From Salinimonas chungwhensis DSM 16280 (GTDB taxonomy: Bacteria > Pseudomonadota > Gammaproteobacteria > Enterobacterales > Alteromonadaceae), in the NCBI RefSeq assembly GCF_000378185.1, contig NZ_KB899381.1:62001-126000 (forward strand): DNA of 64,000 nt, in the 5' to 3' direction. Positions 9,301 to 17,280 of this stretch are shown piece after piece (position 1 is the stretch's first letter; each line of letters starts with the position of its first letter). The position numbers were made by a program, and so were the translations under genes. The notes under the pieces are model-generated. The model saw only the letters and a list, made by a program, of their open reading frames with translations. It ran no database searches and was not told the DNA's origin.

Positions 9301-9319
9301 AATATTTTTTGACACTTCA
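9291..9319 (-). terminator. Inverted repeat after cheR, overlapping the flgB promoter
   Basis: TGAAGTG (9291-9297) and CACTTCA (9313-9319) are complementary and the pairing extends inward through CAAA/TTTG with one G-T type position, giving an approximately 12-bp stem with an A/T loop. It begins 15 bases after the cheR stop, so it may end cheV-cheR transcripts. One arm contains the -24 element of the flgB promoter. There is no U tract after it, so termination efficiency is uncertain. Confidence 0.5.
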
Positions 9320-9334
9320 TTTTATCGGGATAGT

Positions 9335-10168
9335 TTAGTCTTTGCGCTGGTAGTAGAGGCCTGGCTGGCAGCGATGCATAGTGAAATGTTCACCGGCATT
9401 ACCAATAGATTCAGAAGCGCCGAGGAAAAGCATGCCGCCTGGCTGCAATTGAGCGGCAATTTGTTGCAGTATTTGTTGTTTAACAAGGGGGGCGAAATAA
9501 ATCAGCACATTACGACAAAATACAATATCAAAGCGCCCCAGGCCGGCATATGAGTGCAGCAGGTTAATTGAGCGGAATGAAACCATGGCCCGAATATCCT
9601 GATTAATTTGCATCATACCACTGGCGTGATTACTAAAAAAACGTTGCCGGCGTTCGGGTGATAAACCCCGTGCAAGCGATAATTCATCGTAAATCCCCTC
9701 CTGGCATTTTGCCAGCATGGAGGAGGACAAATCAGTAGCCACGATTTCAGCGCCATGAGGTAACGCGCCAGGATGCTGACGCTTGTACTCCATCAGAGTC
9801 ATCGCGATGGAGTACGGTTCCTGGCCTGAAGAGCAGGCCGCACTCCAGATTCGGATGCGGCGTTTGGCTGATTTAAGTTGCGGCAATAAATGCGTTTTTA
9901 AAAGCTCAAAAGGGTACGTATCCCGAAACCAGAGAGTTTCGTTAGTGGTCATCGCATCAATAACATCTTGCAACAGCCCACGATCACGATGAGCCAGCAC
10001 TGCACGGATAAGATCGTCGATTTGATCATAAGGATGTTGATAAAGTAGCGGCGAGAGGCGGCTTCGCACCAGATACTGCTTATTCGTTCCTAACACGATG
10101 CCGCACTGTTTTTCGAGAAACGCGCTAAACTGCTCGTAGCACTGCAGCGATACCTCTTTATTTTTCAA
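9335..10168 (-). CDS. cheR: Chemotaxis protein methyltransferase CheR
   Basis: This 277-residue enzyme transfers methyl groups from S-adenosylmethionine to glutamates of chemoreceptors, setting adaptation. The N-terminal helical domain (about 1-85) includes MTTNETLWFRD. The SAM-binding motif IRIWSAACSSGQEPYSIAM lies at residues 105-123, and DIVFCRNVLIYF follows in the C-terminal Rossmann domain. It is 15 bp downstream of cheV. Placement of cheV-cheR directly before flgB is the arrangement of Vibrio and relatives. Confidence 0.96.
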   Translation of the reverse strand: MKNKEVSLQCYEQFSAFLEKQCGIVLGTNKQYLVRSRLSPLLYQHPYDQIDDLIRAVLAHRDRGLLQDVIDAMTTNETLWFRDTYPFELLKTHLLPQLKSAKRRIRIWSAACSSGQEPYSIAMTLMEYKRQHPGALPHGAEIVATDLSSSMLAKCQEGIYDELSLARGLSPERRQRFFSNHASGMMQINQDIRAMVSFRSINLLHSYAGLGRFDIVFCRNVLIYFAPLVKQQILQQIAAQLQPGGMLFLGASESIGNAGEHFTMHRCQPGLYYQRKD

Positions 10169-10183
10169 GCGAACACCGCTCCA

Positions 10184-11113
10184 TTACTTATCCGTATTTA
10201 CCAGCCAGCGCTGGACAGCGGTTGCCAGCTCATCGGGGTGAAACTTTGCGATAAAGTCATCAGCGCCGACTTTTTTCACCATCGCCTCGTTAAATACACC
10301 ACTAAGCGACGTGTGCAGAACCACATGAAGATTCTGCAATTCTGGCGAATTTTTAATTTCGGCAGTCAGGGTATATCCATCCATTTCGGGCATCTCAATA
10401 TCGGAGACCAGCACGCCGACTTTATCGGTAACATCGCCGGTTTCTTCTGCCAGCACTTTTAAACGTCGCAATGCTTCCATGCCGTTTTTTGCCAGTTCTA
10501 TCTCCAGACCAAGTGTCGTCAGTGCTTTCTTAACCTGACTCCTGGCGACCGAAGAATCGTCAGCAATAAAAATGATTTTACCTTCGCTGCCCTCGGTGGT
10601 CAGCGTAGCGGCGACTTCGTCGCTGACATCTGTACCTAAAGGAGAGATTTCATTGAGAATTTTTTCTACATCTAAAATTTCAATGAGCTCATTTTCTATT
10701 TCAGTTACCGCGGTAAGATAACTGGCGCGTCCGGTGCCTTTGGGCGGCGGCATTATAGCATCCCAGTTGGTATTGATGATCCGCTCAACAGCACCTACGA
10801 GGAACCCCTGAACAGAACGATTATATTCAGCAATGACTATAAACGCATTATCAAGGTTTTCTATGCGTTTGCCTCCCGTGGCCATACTTAAGTCGATAAC
10901 AGAGATAGTTTGCCCCCGAATATGGGCGACGCCGCGAACCAGAGAATTGAGTTTAGGAATGGAGGTAAGCGGCGGGCACTGCAATACCTCGCGCACTTTA
11001 AAAACATTAATACCAAACCGCTGGCGGCCATTTAAACGAAACAGCAGCAACTCCAGGCGGTTTTGACCTACCAACTGAGTGCGCTGATTAACGGAGTCGA
11101 GAATACCTGACAT
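10184..11113 (-). CDS. cheV: Chemotaxis coupling protein CheV (CheW-receiver fusion)
   Basis: The 309-residue protein joins a CheW-like scaffold domain (about residues 18-160, with GVAHIRGQTISVIDLSMATG) to a response-regulator receiver domain (about 178-305). In the receiver the acidic pair Asp185-Asp186, phospho-acceptor Asp238 in VLVSDIEMPEMDG, Thr268 and Lys290 are all present, so it should be phosphorylatable by CheA. CheV couples receptors to CheA and helps adaptation. It heads a minus-strand unit with cheR. No clear RpoN or FliA promoter was seen upstream on this strand. Confidence 0.95.
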   Translation of the reverse strand: MSGILDSVNQRTQLVGQNRLELLLFRLNGRQRFGINVFKVREVLQCPPLTSIPKLNSLVRGVAHIRGQTISVIDLSMATGGKRIENLDNAFIVIAEYNRSVQGFLVGAVERIINTNWDAIMPPPKGTGRASYLTAVTEIENELIEILDVEKILNEISPLGTDVSDEVAATLTTEGSEGKIIFIADDSSVARSQVKKALTTLGLEIELAKNGMEALRRLKVLAEETGDVTDKVGVLVSDIEMPEMDGYTLTAEIKNSPELQNLHVVLHTSLSGVFNEAMVKKVGADDFIAKFHPDELATAVQRWLVNTDK

Positions 11114-11134
11114 ACATCACCTCTAAAATAAATC

Positions 11135-11149
11135 GGGCACGAACATTGC
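11135..11149 (+). promoter_or_regulatory. Possible RpoN promoter upstream of flgA
   Basis: GGGCAC, five bases, TTGC has the invariant GG and GC at the correct ten-base spacing and points toward flgA, 133 bp downstream. The first base differs from consensus and the leader would be about 120 nt, so this is a candidate only. Confidence 0.4.
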
Positions 11150-11282
11150 GTTTAAGATTGCCACACCCTGCTGCACATTAAAATCGCCAAAAAAGTGACG
11201 ATGTACAGGTTTGTACCAACGATTGAAGCTTTCATAATAGACAAATTAAGCCGGAACGAATACAAAAAGTGAACATACCGTT

Positions 11283-11990
11283 ATGATTATCAAAAAAGCC
11301 AGTAAAATTTTGTTGTTAGCTACCGGACTGTTTATAAGCATGGCGGCATCATCCCAGACAAAAGATAGCAGTAATCATGCCCAAATCCAGCAAGGTGTGA
11401 AAACTTATCTCGAAGGGCAATTGGAAGATAAAACCAACGGCCAGAATATTCATGTTGAAGTTAATGATATTGATAATCGCATTAAGGTACCAGATTGCCC
11501 TCAGGGATTTGAATATTTCGCCGATAATCAGGCATTGTCCCAGTCCTATGTTTCCGTGCGGGTGAGTTGTAATAACAATCAATGGTATTTGTTTGCCAAT
11601 GCGCAAATTCAGAAAACACAGCCGGTCGTGGTGACAGCAGGTATGCTCAGTCCGGGCACCGTGCTCAGCCCGGCTAATCTGACAGTGATGCAGGTAGAGA
11701 CAAACCGTTTACGTCACACCGCGTACCACGAGGTAAATAAACTCATTGGCGCCCGTATCAAGCGTCGCGTGCGGCAGGGTCAACCTGTGCAATCAAATAT
11801 GTTATGCTTTGTATGTGAAGGCGATAGGATTACAATAAGTGCTGAAGTGGGTGGCATGCAGGTAAAGACGTCGGGCATTGCCCAGCAAGATGGCGTTATC
11901 GGCGATACAATTACCGTGGTGAATGCCAGTTCCAATAAAACTGTGGTCGCTGAAGTTGCCAGCACTGAAAAAGTTGTGGTTCGTTTGTAA
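11283..11990 (+). CDS. flgA: Flagellar P-ring assembly chaperone FlgA
   Basis: This 235-residue periplasmic protein starts with a Sec signal peptide (about residues 1-23). The C-terminal half is an SAF domain (about residues 115-235) with VVVTAGMLSPGTVLSPANL and GARIKRRVRQGQPVQSNML, which in FlgA helps FlgI polymerise. It reads divergently from cheV and precedes flgM by 97 bp. The flgM gene has its own late promoter, so flgA and flgMN are at least partly separate units. Confidence 0.93.
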   Translation: MIIKKASKILLLATGLFISMAASSQTKDSSNHAQIQQGVKTYLEGQLEDKTNGQNIHVEVNDIDNRIKVPDCPQGFEYFADNQALSQSYVSVRVSCNNNQWYLFANAQIQKTQPVVVTAGMLSPGTVLSPANLTVMQVETNRLRHTAYHEVNKLIGARIKRRVRQGQPVQSNMLCFVCEGDRITISAEVGGMQVKTSGIAQQDGVIGDTITVVNASSNKTVVAEVASTEKVVVRL

Positions 11991-12025
11991 TAAACAACCG
12001 TATGAAAATATATCATAAATAGAAT

Positions 12026-12052
12026 TAAAGAACCTGTTGGTACTGCCGATAA
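12026..12052 (+). promoter_or_regulatory. FliA (sigma-28) promoter of flgMN
   Basis: TAAAGAAC (12026-12033), an 11-base spacer and GCCGATAA (12045-12052) match the flagellar sigma-28 consensus: the -10 is perfect and the -35 keeps TAAAG. The -10 ends 35 bp upstream of the flgM ATG. Transcription of the anti-sigma factor by its own target gives feedback on late flagellar genes. Confidence 0.9.
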
Positions 12053-12087
12053 CACCAATATGGTGTTTGTAGGTAGTGGAAAAAATT

Positions 12088-12423
12088 ATGGCTATTAACA
12101 ATGTAAACAACAACGGCGTTCCTAAAGCGCCGTTAGATAATACTAAGATGTCTCAGCAGTTGCAGAACCAGACAGCTGCCCAGCAGGAAGCGGCTAAATC
12201 ACAGGCTGGAGACAAGCCGGCACGGCAGGATTCTGTGTCGTTGACACAGTCTGCTCAACAATTAGCTCAAGTGCAGAAAAAAAGTGCTGAGGCCCCTGTA
12301 GATCAGGACAAAGTGGACAAATTGAAAAGAGCCATTGAAACGGGCGACTATCGCGTAGACCCGGAATCACTGGCACGAAAAATCTCTCGCCTTGAAGCGC
12401 AGGTTTTCGGGATAAAATCATAA
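12088..12423 (+). CDS. flgM: Negative regulator of flagellin synthesis FlgM (anti-sigma-28)
   Basis: The ATG at 12088 gives 111 residues and is preferred over the in-frame GTG at 12076, because the purine-rich AGTGGA at 12075-12080 then sits at ribosome-binding distance. The N-terminus is low-complexity and probably unstructured. The C-terminus (VDKLKRAIETGDYRVDPESL, about residues 76-95) is the FliA-binding region. FlgM holds FliA inactive until the hook is complete and FlgM is exported. flgN follows after 10 bp. Confidence 0.94.
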   Translation: MAINNVNNNGVPKAPLDNTKMSQQLQNQTAAQQEAAKSQAGDKPARQDSVSLTQSAQQLAQVQKKSAEAPVDQDKVDKLKRAIETGDYRVDPESLARKISRLEAQVFGIKS

Positions 12424-12433
12424 GGTAGAAACT

Positions 12434-12862
12434 ATGCAGTCATTACCATCGATGTTGGATTCACAAATTGCCCACCTGGAAAATTTGGCCATCCTTCTGG
12501 ATAAAGAACTGCATTTAATCAGCTCCAGAAATGCCGAAGAATTAATGGCTTTGCTGACCGAAAAAGAGCGAGCCTTAGATAGCATTCAGTCAATTGACAG
12601 CGAGATTAAGCACCACTACCACGCTCAGCTGTCAGCAGAAGAGCGCCCCGACGATGTTCAGGAGCGTTTGGACAAAGCGCAAAAATCTCTGGAGCAGTGT
12701 CAGTATCTGACCCAAATCAACCAGAAAGCGGTTGAGCAGGGTCAGTTGCGATTAACCCACCTGCGAAACCTGATGCTTGAAGTTCGCGCTAAAGAATCGT
12801 TGACTTACGACAAGAAAGGCAAGCCCTCAGGTGGCAAGTTAGGCTCAGGAATTAGCGCCTGA
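12434..12862 (+). CDS. flgN: Flagellar export chaperone FlgN
   Basis: This 142-residue, mainly helical protein fits the FlgN family, the cytoplasmic chaperone that delivers FlgK and FlgL to the flagellar export apparatus. The N-terminal LENLAILLDKELHLISSRNA and EKERALDSIQSIDSEI segments resemble the family's coiled-coil region. It lies 10 bp after flgM with a purine-rich AAGGTAGAAA before its ATG, so the two are co-transcribed. Assignment rests on weak family similarity plus a decisive position. Confidence 0.88.
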   Translation: MQSLPSMLDSQIAHLENLAILLDKELHLISSRNAEELMALLTEKERALDSIQSIDSEIKHHYHAQLSAEERPDDVQERLDKAQKSLEQCQYLTQINQKAVEQGQLRLTHLRNLMLEVRAKESLTYDKKGKPSGGKLGSGISA

Positions 12863-12886
12863 GCACTATCAGCAATGTCGGTGATT

Positions 12887-13354
12887 TTAGTAGTACGTAA
12901 CATTTTTGATGCGTTGCGGCTTCGCAGTCGATAAGTAAAGATCGTAAACCCTTTGCATATCCAGCGCCAGCTCAGTCACATAAGTATCTTCTCCCACCGG
13001 ATAGGCTTTTACCACTTTAGCGCCACGAATAACCCCTTCCACCGAGCTTTTTAACTGACTATTTGTCACAACCATATTTGCCAGCGTCTGTTCACCGTCA
13101 ATTTGCTGACCATACACCTGCTCGGTGAGCTCCCTGTACGCATCAAGCTTAGAGGCACGCATAGCCATCATAGTTCGCTGCGCATCTGTCTGACCCTGCT
13201 GGGATGTCACCGGCGCATACCCAACGGCAGTGAGCACCGGATAGTTCTCAGGTTCAATAACCTCCCACTCTACATGCTTGTTGAACATAGAGGTACAGCC
13301 TGTCAGGCTGAAGGACAGCGCCACCGCTGCGCAACTTATTAATGACTTCTTCAT
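12887..13354 (-). CDS. flgP: Flagellar outer-membrane lipoprotein FlgP-like (LPP20 family)
   Basis: The start is set at the ATG at 13354 because the lipoprotein signal peptide MKKSLISCAAVALSFSLTGC follows immediately, putting the acylated cysteine at residue 20. The in-frame start 42 bases upstream has no such logic. The 155-residue product has the LPP20-type region with AQRTMMAMRASKLDAYRELT followed by QVYGQQIDGEQTL, which resembles the repeat also found in FlgT. In Vibrio FlgP is an outer membrane protein needed for the H-ring/basal disk and motility. It lies between flgN and flgT as in Vibrio, but flgO is absent. Confidence 0.78.
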   Translation of the reverse strand: MKKSLISCAAVALSFSLTGCTSMFNKHVEWEVIEPENYPVLTAVGYAPVTSQQGQTDAQRTMMAMRASKLDAYRELTEQVYGQQIDGEQTLANMVVTNSQLKSSVEGVIRGAKVVKAYPVGEDTYVTELALDMQRVYDLYLSTAKPQRIKNVTYY

Positions 13355-13558
13355 ATATAACCTGTGGTAAATTAAGTGACGACAAAAATCCGACAACCTA
13401 ATGAGAAAAGGTTTATTTTACCAGCAGGTAATAGCAAGTATCGTTCCTGATATGCATAGTAGAAGGCCGGCTACGTTAGTTTCTAAACTGGAATAGAAAA
13501 TGCTAATGCCTGTATACCTCACCCAATTTAGCTAATAGCGACGGTTTTCAGACACTCT

Positions 13559-14761
13559 ATGGAAAAGCTTTTTCAAATAACTGGCCCTTCATTTTTCGTA
13601 AAACGTTCATTTCTTCAGCACTGGCTATTAGGTGTGGTAATGGCCGCGCTGTTCTTACCGTGGCAGGTTTCTGCCGCCTGGTTTGAAGCACAGGGGCAGG
13701 CACTAGTCGTAAATGGTGATAAGGAACAGGCCCGACAAAAGGCAATCCGCGAAGCGTTGCGACAAGCGATGTTATTCTCTGGCGCCTCGGTACAAAGTGT
13801 TCAGACTCTGGCCAACGGACTTTTAAAAAATGAACAGCTGACTGTCACTGCAAATGCAGAAGTTAAGAACGTTGAGCTGATTGATGAAGTCTGGCGGGAC
13901 GATTATGTAACTGTAGGCGTACGGGCAGATATTTTTCCTAAACCCTCCGCCTGTGAGGCCGCCGGTTTTTTAAAAACCATTGCTACCACTGAATTTATTA
14001 TTGCTTCTCCAGCACAGGCGCAAGATGGGCAGATTCACGAACTTACTGCTGTAATTCCAAGAAAATTGCAGGCTGCGCTGGCCTCTCATACTGATGCTGC
14101 TGCTATTTCACAGATTGCAGACTATCCTATCGACTGGCGTCGACAGGACTTGCGCCGTCAGGCACCTGCCCTGGCCAGACAAAGTCGCACTCAGTATGTC
14201 ATCGCAGGCACCATTACCGACTTGAGTCTGGTTCGCGAGCCAGCCCCTATATTTTCTTTCTGGAAAGGGGAACAGACGCAGCGCCATTTTGCCCTGAATA
14301 TCGCGTTAATTGATGGCGTCCATGGCGGAACCTTAATGCAGCAAACCTATCAGACACAGGCGCCCTGGTCATTCGATCGTTTTGCAGATATCGACGCCAC
14401 CGGCGCGCATTTCTGGCAATCCTCCTACGGTGAAACTGTCCTTCAGACGCTGCAGAACATCACACAGGATATGGCGGCGAAACTGGCTTGCCAGCCTGCT
14501 ACTGGCCGGGTCTTGGAGGTTGCGGGAAATACGCTTGAAGTGTCCATTGGTCGTTCCCATGGTCTTCAGGTGGGCGACGAGTTATTTTTGTATCAGACTA
14601 AACAGGTACACAGCCCTTCCGGTGATACCTTCCTTCAGTACAATGTCTACCCCACCCGAGTGACGGTCAAAGCAGCTTATGCTGAATCAGCCACCGTAGA
14701 GGCCAAAGATGATGGTATTTTGATGAATATTCAGCCGAATGATTTTGTTGCAAAGCGTTAA
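13559..14761 (+). CDS. flgT: Flagellar H-ring protein FlgT
   Basis: The 400-residue product has a long signal peptide (about residues 1-39, ending VSA) and then AWFEAQGQALVVNGDKEQAR with QKAIREALRQAMLFSGASV, the FlgT N-terminal domain. The C-terminal third (from about 310) has a carboxy domain with GRVLEVAGNTLEVSIGRSHG and VGDELFLY. FlgT forms the H ring around the LP ring and recruits MotX/MotY in sodium-driven polar flagella. No Shine-Dalgarno sequence was obvious before the ATG. It is divergent from the flgP-like gene. Confidence 0.85.
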   Translation: MEKLFQITGPSFFVKRSFLQHWLLGVVMAALFLPWQVSAAWFEAQGQALVVNGDKEQARQKAIREALRQAMLFSGASVQSVQTLANGLLKNEQLTVTANAEVKNVELIDEVWRDDYVTVGVRADIFPKPSACEAAGFLKTIATTEFIIASPAQAQDGQIHELTAVIPRKLQAALASHTDAAAISQIADYPIDWRRQDLRRQAPALARQSRTQYVIAGTITDLSLVREPAPIFSFWKGEQTQRHFALNIALIDGVHGGTLMQQTYQTQAPWSFDRFADIDATGAHFWQSSYGETVLQTLQNITQDMAAKLACQPATGRVLEVAGNTLEVSIGRSHGLQVGDELFLYQTKQVHSPSGDTFLQYNVYPTRVTVKAAYAESATVEAKDDGILMNIQPNDFVAKR

Positions 14762-14786
14762 GGGTTCAGTTTACTAACTGAAACGT

Positions 14787-14792
14787 TATAAT
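14787..14792 (+). promoter_or_regulatory. -10 element of the tRNA-Arg promoter
   Basis: A perfect TATAAT ends 8 bp before the mature tRNA 5' end. The matching -35 (TTCAGT at 14765-14770, 16-base spacer) is weak. It lies just after the flgT stop. Confidence 0.6.
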
Positions 14793-14800
14793 GCCTGCTC

Positions 14801-14875
14801 GTCCCCATAGTTTAATGGATAAAACAAGGCCCTCCTAAGGCTTAGATGTTGGTTCGATTCCAGCTGGGGACGCCA
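14801..14875 (+). tRNA. argW: tRNA-Arg, anticodon CCU
   Basis: The 75-base sequence folds into a full cloverleaf. The acceptor stem pairs GTCCCCA with TGGGGAC. The anticodon stem AGGCC/GGCTT encloses the loop CTCCTAA with anticodon CCT (reads AGG), and the T loop is TTCGATT. The terminal CCA is encoded (14873-14875). The E. coli equivalent argW is a known phage integration site, but no integrase or repeated 3' end is seen here. Confidence 0.95.
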
Positions 14876-15215
14876 TTTCTGCATTCTTTACCCACCGCAG
14901 CTTTGCGTAGAAAAATCGCTTAACCTGGCTCACCAGTCGACTCCCACGTTAAGCGAATGGATTCCTGTCTTCCCAGTACCGCGTTGGACTTACTGCTGGC
15001 CTGCAGATTGTTATTATATTTTATTTCATATATATTACTTCGCGTTGTTAGCCAGCAATAATATTCTAATAAAGGATGGCTTTTCACAGGATGTGACAAC
15101 TTGCTCTTGCACAGTAAATTCACGCTTATGTTGTCCTTTTTAGCTTTGCATGGCGTGCACATTACCCGCTTAACCCAGTAGGTTTAGCGCTAATCCACTG
15201 TAGTAAGAGATTACA
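14876..15215. other. Gene-free interval between tRNA-Arg and the lipoprotein gene
   Basis: No credible coding frame, RNA fold or repeat was found in these 340 bases. A minus-strand open frame of 80 codons (14920-15162) has no ribosome-binding site and an improbable composition. The centre (about 15008-15080) is AT-rich and may contain the promoter of the gene at 15216. Confidence 0.5.
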
Positions 15216-16457
15216 ATGAATAAAAAAACATTCCTCTGCCTATCGATTGCAACAACCTTGCTCACTGGCTGTGGTTCAACACCACCCACCCCAGAAGAAA
15301 CAGCAATGATGAACAAAATGCAACAAGCACTTTTAGGCAAAGTGCAGGAACTTGGTGGCGCCCAGGCACTGCTTGGCCGAAATATGCCTCAGCAACAGCA
15401 AGCGCCCCAGCCCGCCCCTGAACCGGTTATATCTGAAGTTGAACTACTGGCCAAAAAACATGAGATTGATGCCACGGGAGGCCCCGCAGTTTTCTTCCGT
15501 AAGAAAGATGGTATTTCTATCAACGGTGAAATTTTCAATGACTACGAAGGTAGCGTTGCTAATTTTGGCGGTAATAAGCTTACCGGTGAATTTACCTACT
15601 CGATCAAAAACTTCGATGGTTCCTTCGGCCTGAAATATCATAAAGCCAATTCAGAGAAAGCACCAATGAAGATAGCCACCGTCTATAAACGGGGGGCGTC
15701 GTTTAAGGTTCGCACTGTAACCGGTCGTACGTTCACAGGTAGTACGGTCATTCCAACATCGGATGGCTTTATTGTTGGTCGCGCTGGTTCTGCATTTCGC
15801 TATGTGATTGGAAAAGAACGTGCTCCAGATATTAATTTACTGGACGGCTACCATATTGCGCAGTATCAAAATGGCGATGCCGCCTCTACAGGTTACATTT
15901 TGCTGGAAAAAGACGCGCGCCAGGAAAATGATAAAGTGGGCGGCCTGATGGATTCCTTTTCCGATCTGGGCAATACCCTTGGGCTGAATCAGGTTGATCA
16001 CTATGTTCTGGTTAATTTGGATAAAGCCAGACCTGTGCCCCTGGACGTTAATGTCAAAGGCAAGAATATCGCCGAGTACTCAGGGTGTGAGCGACAGAAT
16101 GACTATGTGAATAAGTGTTCTGACGTCGATTTTGAAGAGTCTTTATATACTAAACTGGGCTTGCCAAATTACAGCCACTATTATTGGTCGATCAGCTGGA
16201 TAAATACACCGGATGGCCCGCTTGCTTTTTATCGTACCTCGACCAAAGTGAAGGTAGTAGATATCAACAACGAACGTGTACATACTCTGTTCTCAAGAAT
16301 GTTGGGGGTAAACCAGTTTGTGCTTACAGAACATCCGAATGGAAAGGTTTCTATTAAGGCACAACTTGGGTTCAGTCATGAGGAAATTCCTGATGTTGCT
16401 GACTTTATTAAAAACAACAAGACCGATATAGAGCCCATCCAAAAACTGGGCGCTTAA
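15216..16457 (+). CDS. Unrecognised outer-membrane-type lipoprotein
   Basis: I do not recognise this 413-residue protein. It begins with a clear lipoprotein signal peptide (MNKKTFLCLSIATTLLTGC, Cys19). A Pro/Gln-rich linker at about residues 48-72 leads to a large mixed domain rich in Gly, Asp and aromatic residues, with internal VYKRGASFKVRTVTGRTFTG. There are only two Cys after the signal (CERQNDYVNKC), which could form a disulphide. No Lol-avoidance Asp follows the lipid Cys (next residue Gly), so the outer membrane is likely. A start-proximal AAGAGA supports the ATG, and a hairpin terminator follows. It stands alone between tRNA-Arg and an Smr-domain gene. Confidence 0.85.
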   Translation: MNKKTFLCLSIATTLLTGCGSTPPTPEETAMMNKMQQALLGKVQELGGAQALLGRNMPQQQQAPQPAPEPVISEVELLAKKHEIDATGGPAVFFRKKDGISINGEIFNDYEGSVANFGGNKLTGEFTYSIKNFDGSFGLKYHKANSEKAPMKIATVYKRGASFKVRTVTGRTFTGSTVIPTSDGFIVGRAGSAFRYVIGKERAPDINLLDGYHIAQYQNGDAASTGYILLEKDARQENDKVGGLMDSFSDLGNTLGLNQVDHYVLVNLDKARPVPLDVNVKGKNIAEYSGCERQNDYVNKCSDVDFEESLYTKLGLPNYSHYYWSISWINTPDGPLAFYRTSTKVKVVDINNERVHTLFSRMLGVNQFVLTEHPNGKVSIKAQLGFSHEEIPDVADFIKNNKTDIEPIQKLGA

Positions 16458-16465
16458 TGGCAGAT

Positions 16466-16490
16466 AGCGTCTCGTTTAACGAGGCGCTTT
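16466..16490 (+). terminator. Terminator hairpin after the lipoprotein gene
   Basis: AGCGTCTCG (16466-16474) pairs with CGAGGCGCT (16480-16488), nine pairs with one G-T wobble and a five-base loop. It is followed by TTT and a T-rich stretch, 8 bases after the stop. Confidence 0.7.
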
Positions 16491-16693
16491 ACTGTTTCCT
16501 TTATTGCAATTTTCTTCTTCCACCCCATATCTACATTAGCTGACGGTACCGGGTCCAGAAGCCTGGCCGTATTTTACACAAGTACAAAGCTTCAAGATAT
16601 TACACCCTTTGGCTGATACCATAAAAACCTAATGAACTGCCTCAAAACCTGACACGTAATTGGTTAAAGTCAGTCGTTAGGCAAGAGGTTAGT

Positions 16694-17275
16694 ATGCAAA
16701 ACCACGACGATGAAATCGATTCGTTTTTTAAAGAGATGGAAGGCGTCAGACCTATCAGCGCGGATGATAGGGTTCAATTGAATTCGCCCGAACAGCAAAT
16801 CAGAGAAAAACGTGCCCGGGCCCGTCAGGTCACCACCCAGTCTGCCTCCTATAATCCGCTGAGCATGGAAGGGGTTAAGCCCGTCGCACCTGACGACTTT
16901 ATCAGCTATCAGCAGCCAGGTATCCAGGATGGTGTATTTAAAAATCTCCGGCTGGGGAAATATGCGATTGAATATCGTCTTAACCTGAAAGGACTAACAT
17001 TAAAAGAGTGTCGGAAGATTTTTTACAGTACTGTTGTGAGATGCCACAACAATGGCACTCGTGCAATGTTGATTCAGCATGGTAAGGGAGAAAACAGCAC
17101 ACCCTTCCCCGCGCTAAAAAAAAGCTATGTCAAACACTGGCTGGATGAGTTAGATGAGGTGATTGCTTATCACACCGCTGTGCGTCAACACGGCGGACTG
17201 GCAGCAACCTATGTGCTGCTCAAAAAACATCCGGAACAAAAGATTATCAACAGAGAGAAAAACAAAAAAGGATAG
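16694..17275 (+). CDS. Smr-domain protein (SmrA-like predicted nuclease)
   Basis: The 193-residue protein matches the layout of SmrA-type proteins. The N-terminus is polar (DEIDSFFKEMEGVRPIS), a middle linker follows, and the Smr domain covers about residues 92-178 with NLKGLTLKECR, the core motif HGKG (residues 129-132) and the closing QHGGLAATYVLLKK. Smr domains bind or cleave DNA or RNA. The usual DLHG or DLRG at the domain start is NLKG here, so the motif acid is replaced. GAGGTTAGT lies before the ATG. It converges on a small minus-strand gene across a shared hairpin. Confidence 0.85.
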   Translation: MQNHDDEIDSFFKEMEGVRPISADDRVQLNSPEQQIREKRARARQVTTQSASYNPLSMEGVKPVAPDDFISYQQPGIQDGVFKNLRLGKYAIEYRLNLKGLTLKECRKIFYSTVVRCHNNGTRAMLIQHGKGENSTPFPALKKSYVKHWLDELDEVIAYHTAVRQHGGLAATYVLLKKHPEQKIINREKNKKG

Positions 17276-17280
17276 TTTCA

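Noticed and set aside
14920-15162. Open frame of 80 codons on the minus strand after tRNA-Arg
   Set aside because: No ribosome-binding site, no recognisable composition and no neighbour to form an operon with.
14801-15215. Possible phage or island integration at tRNA-Arg(CCU)
   Set aside because: No integrase, no direct repeat of the tRNA 3' end downstream and no change to mobile-element genes.
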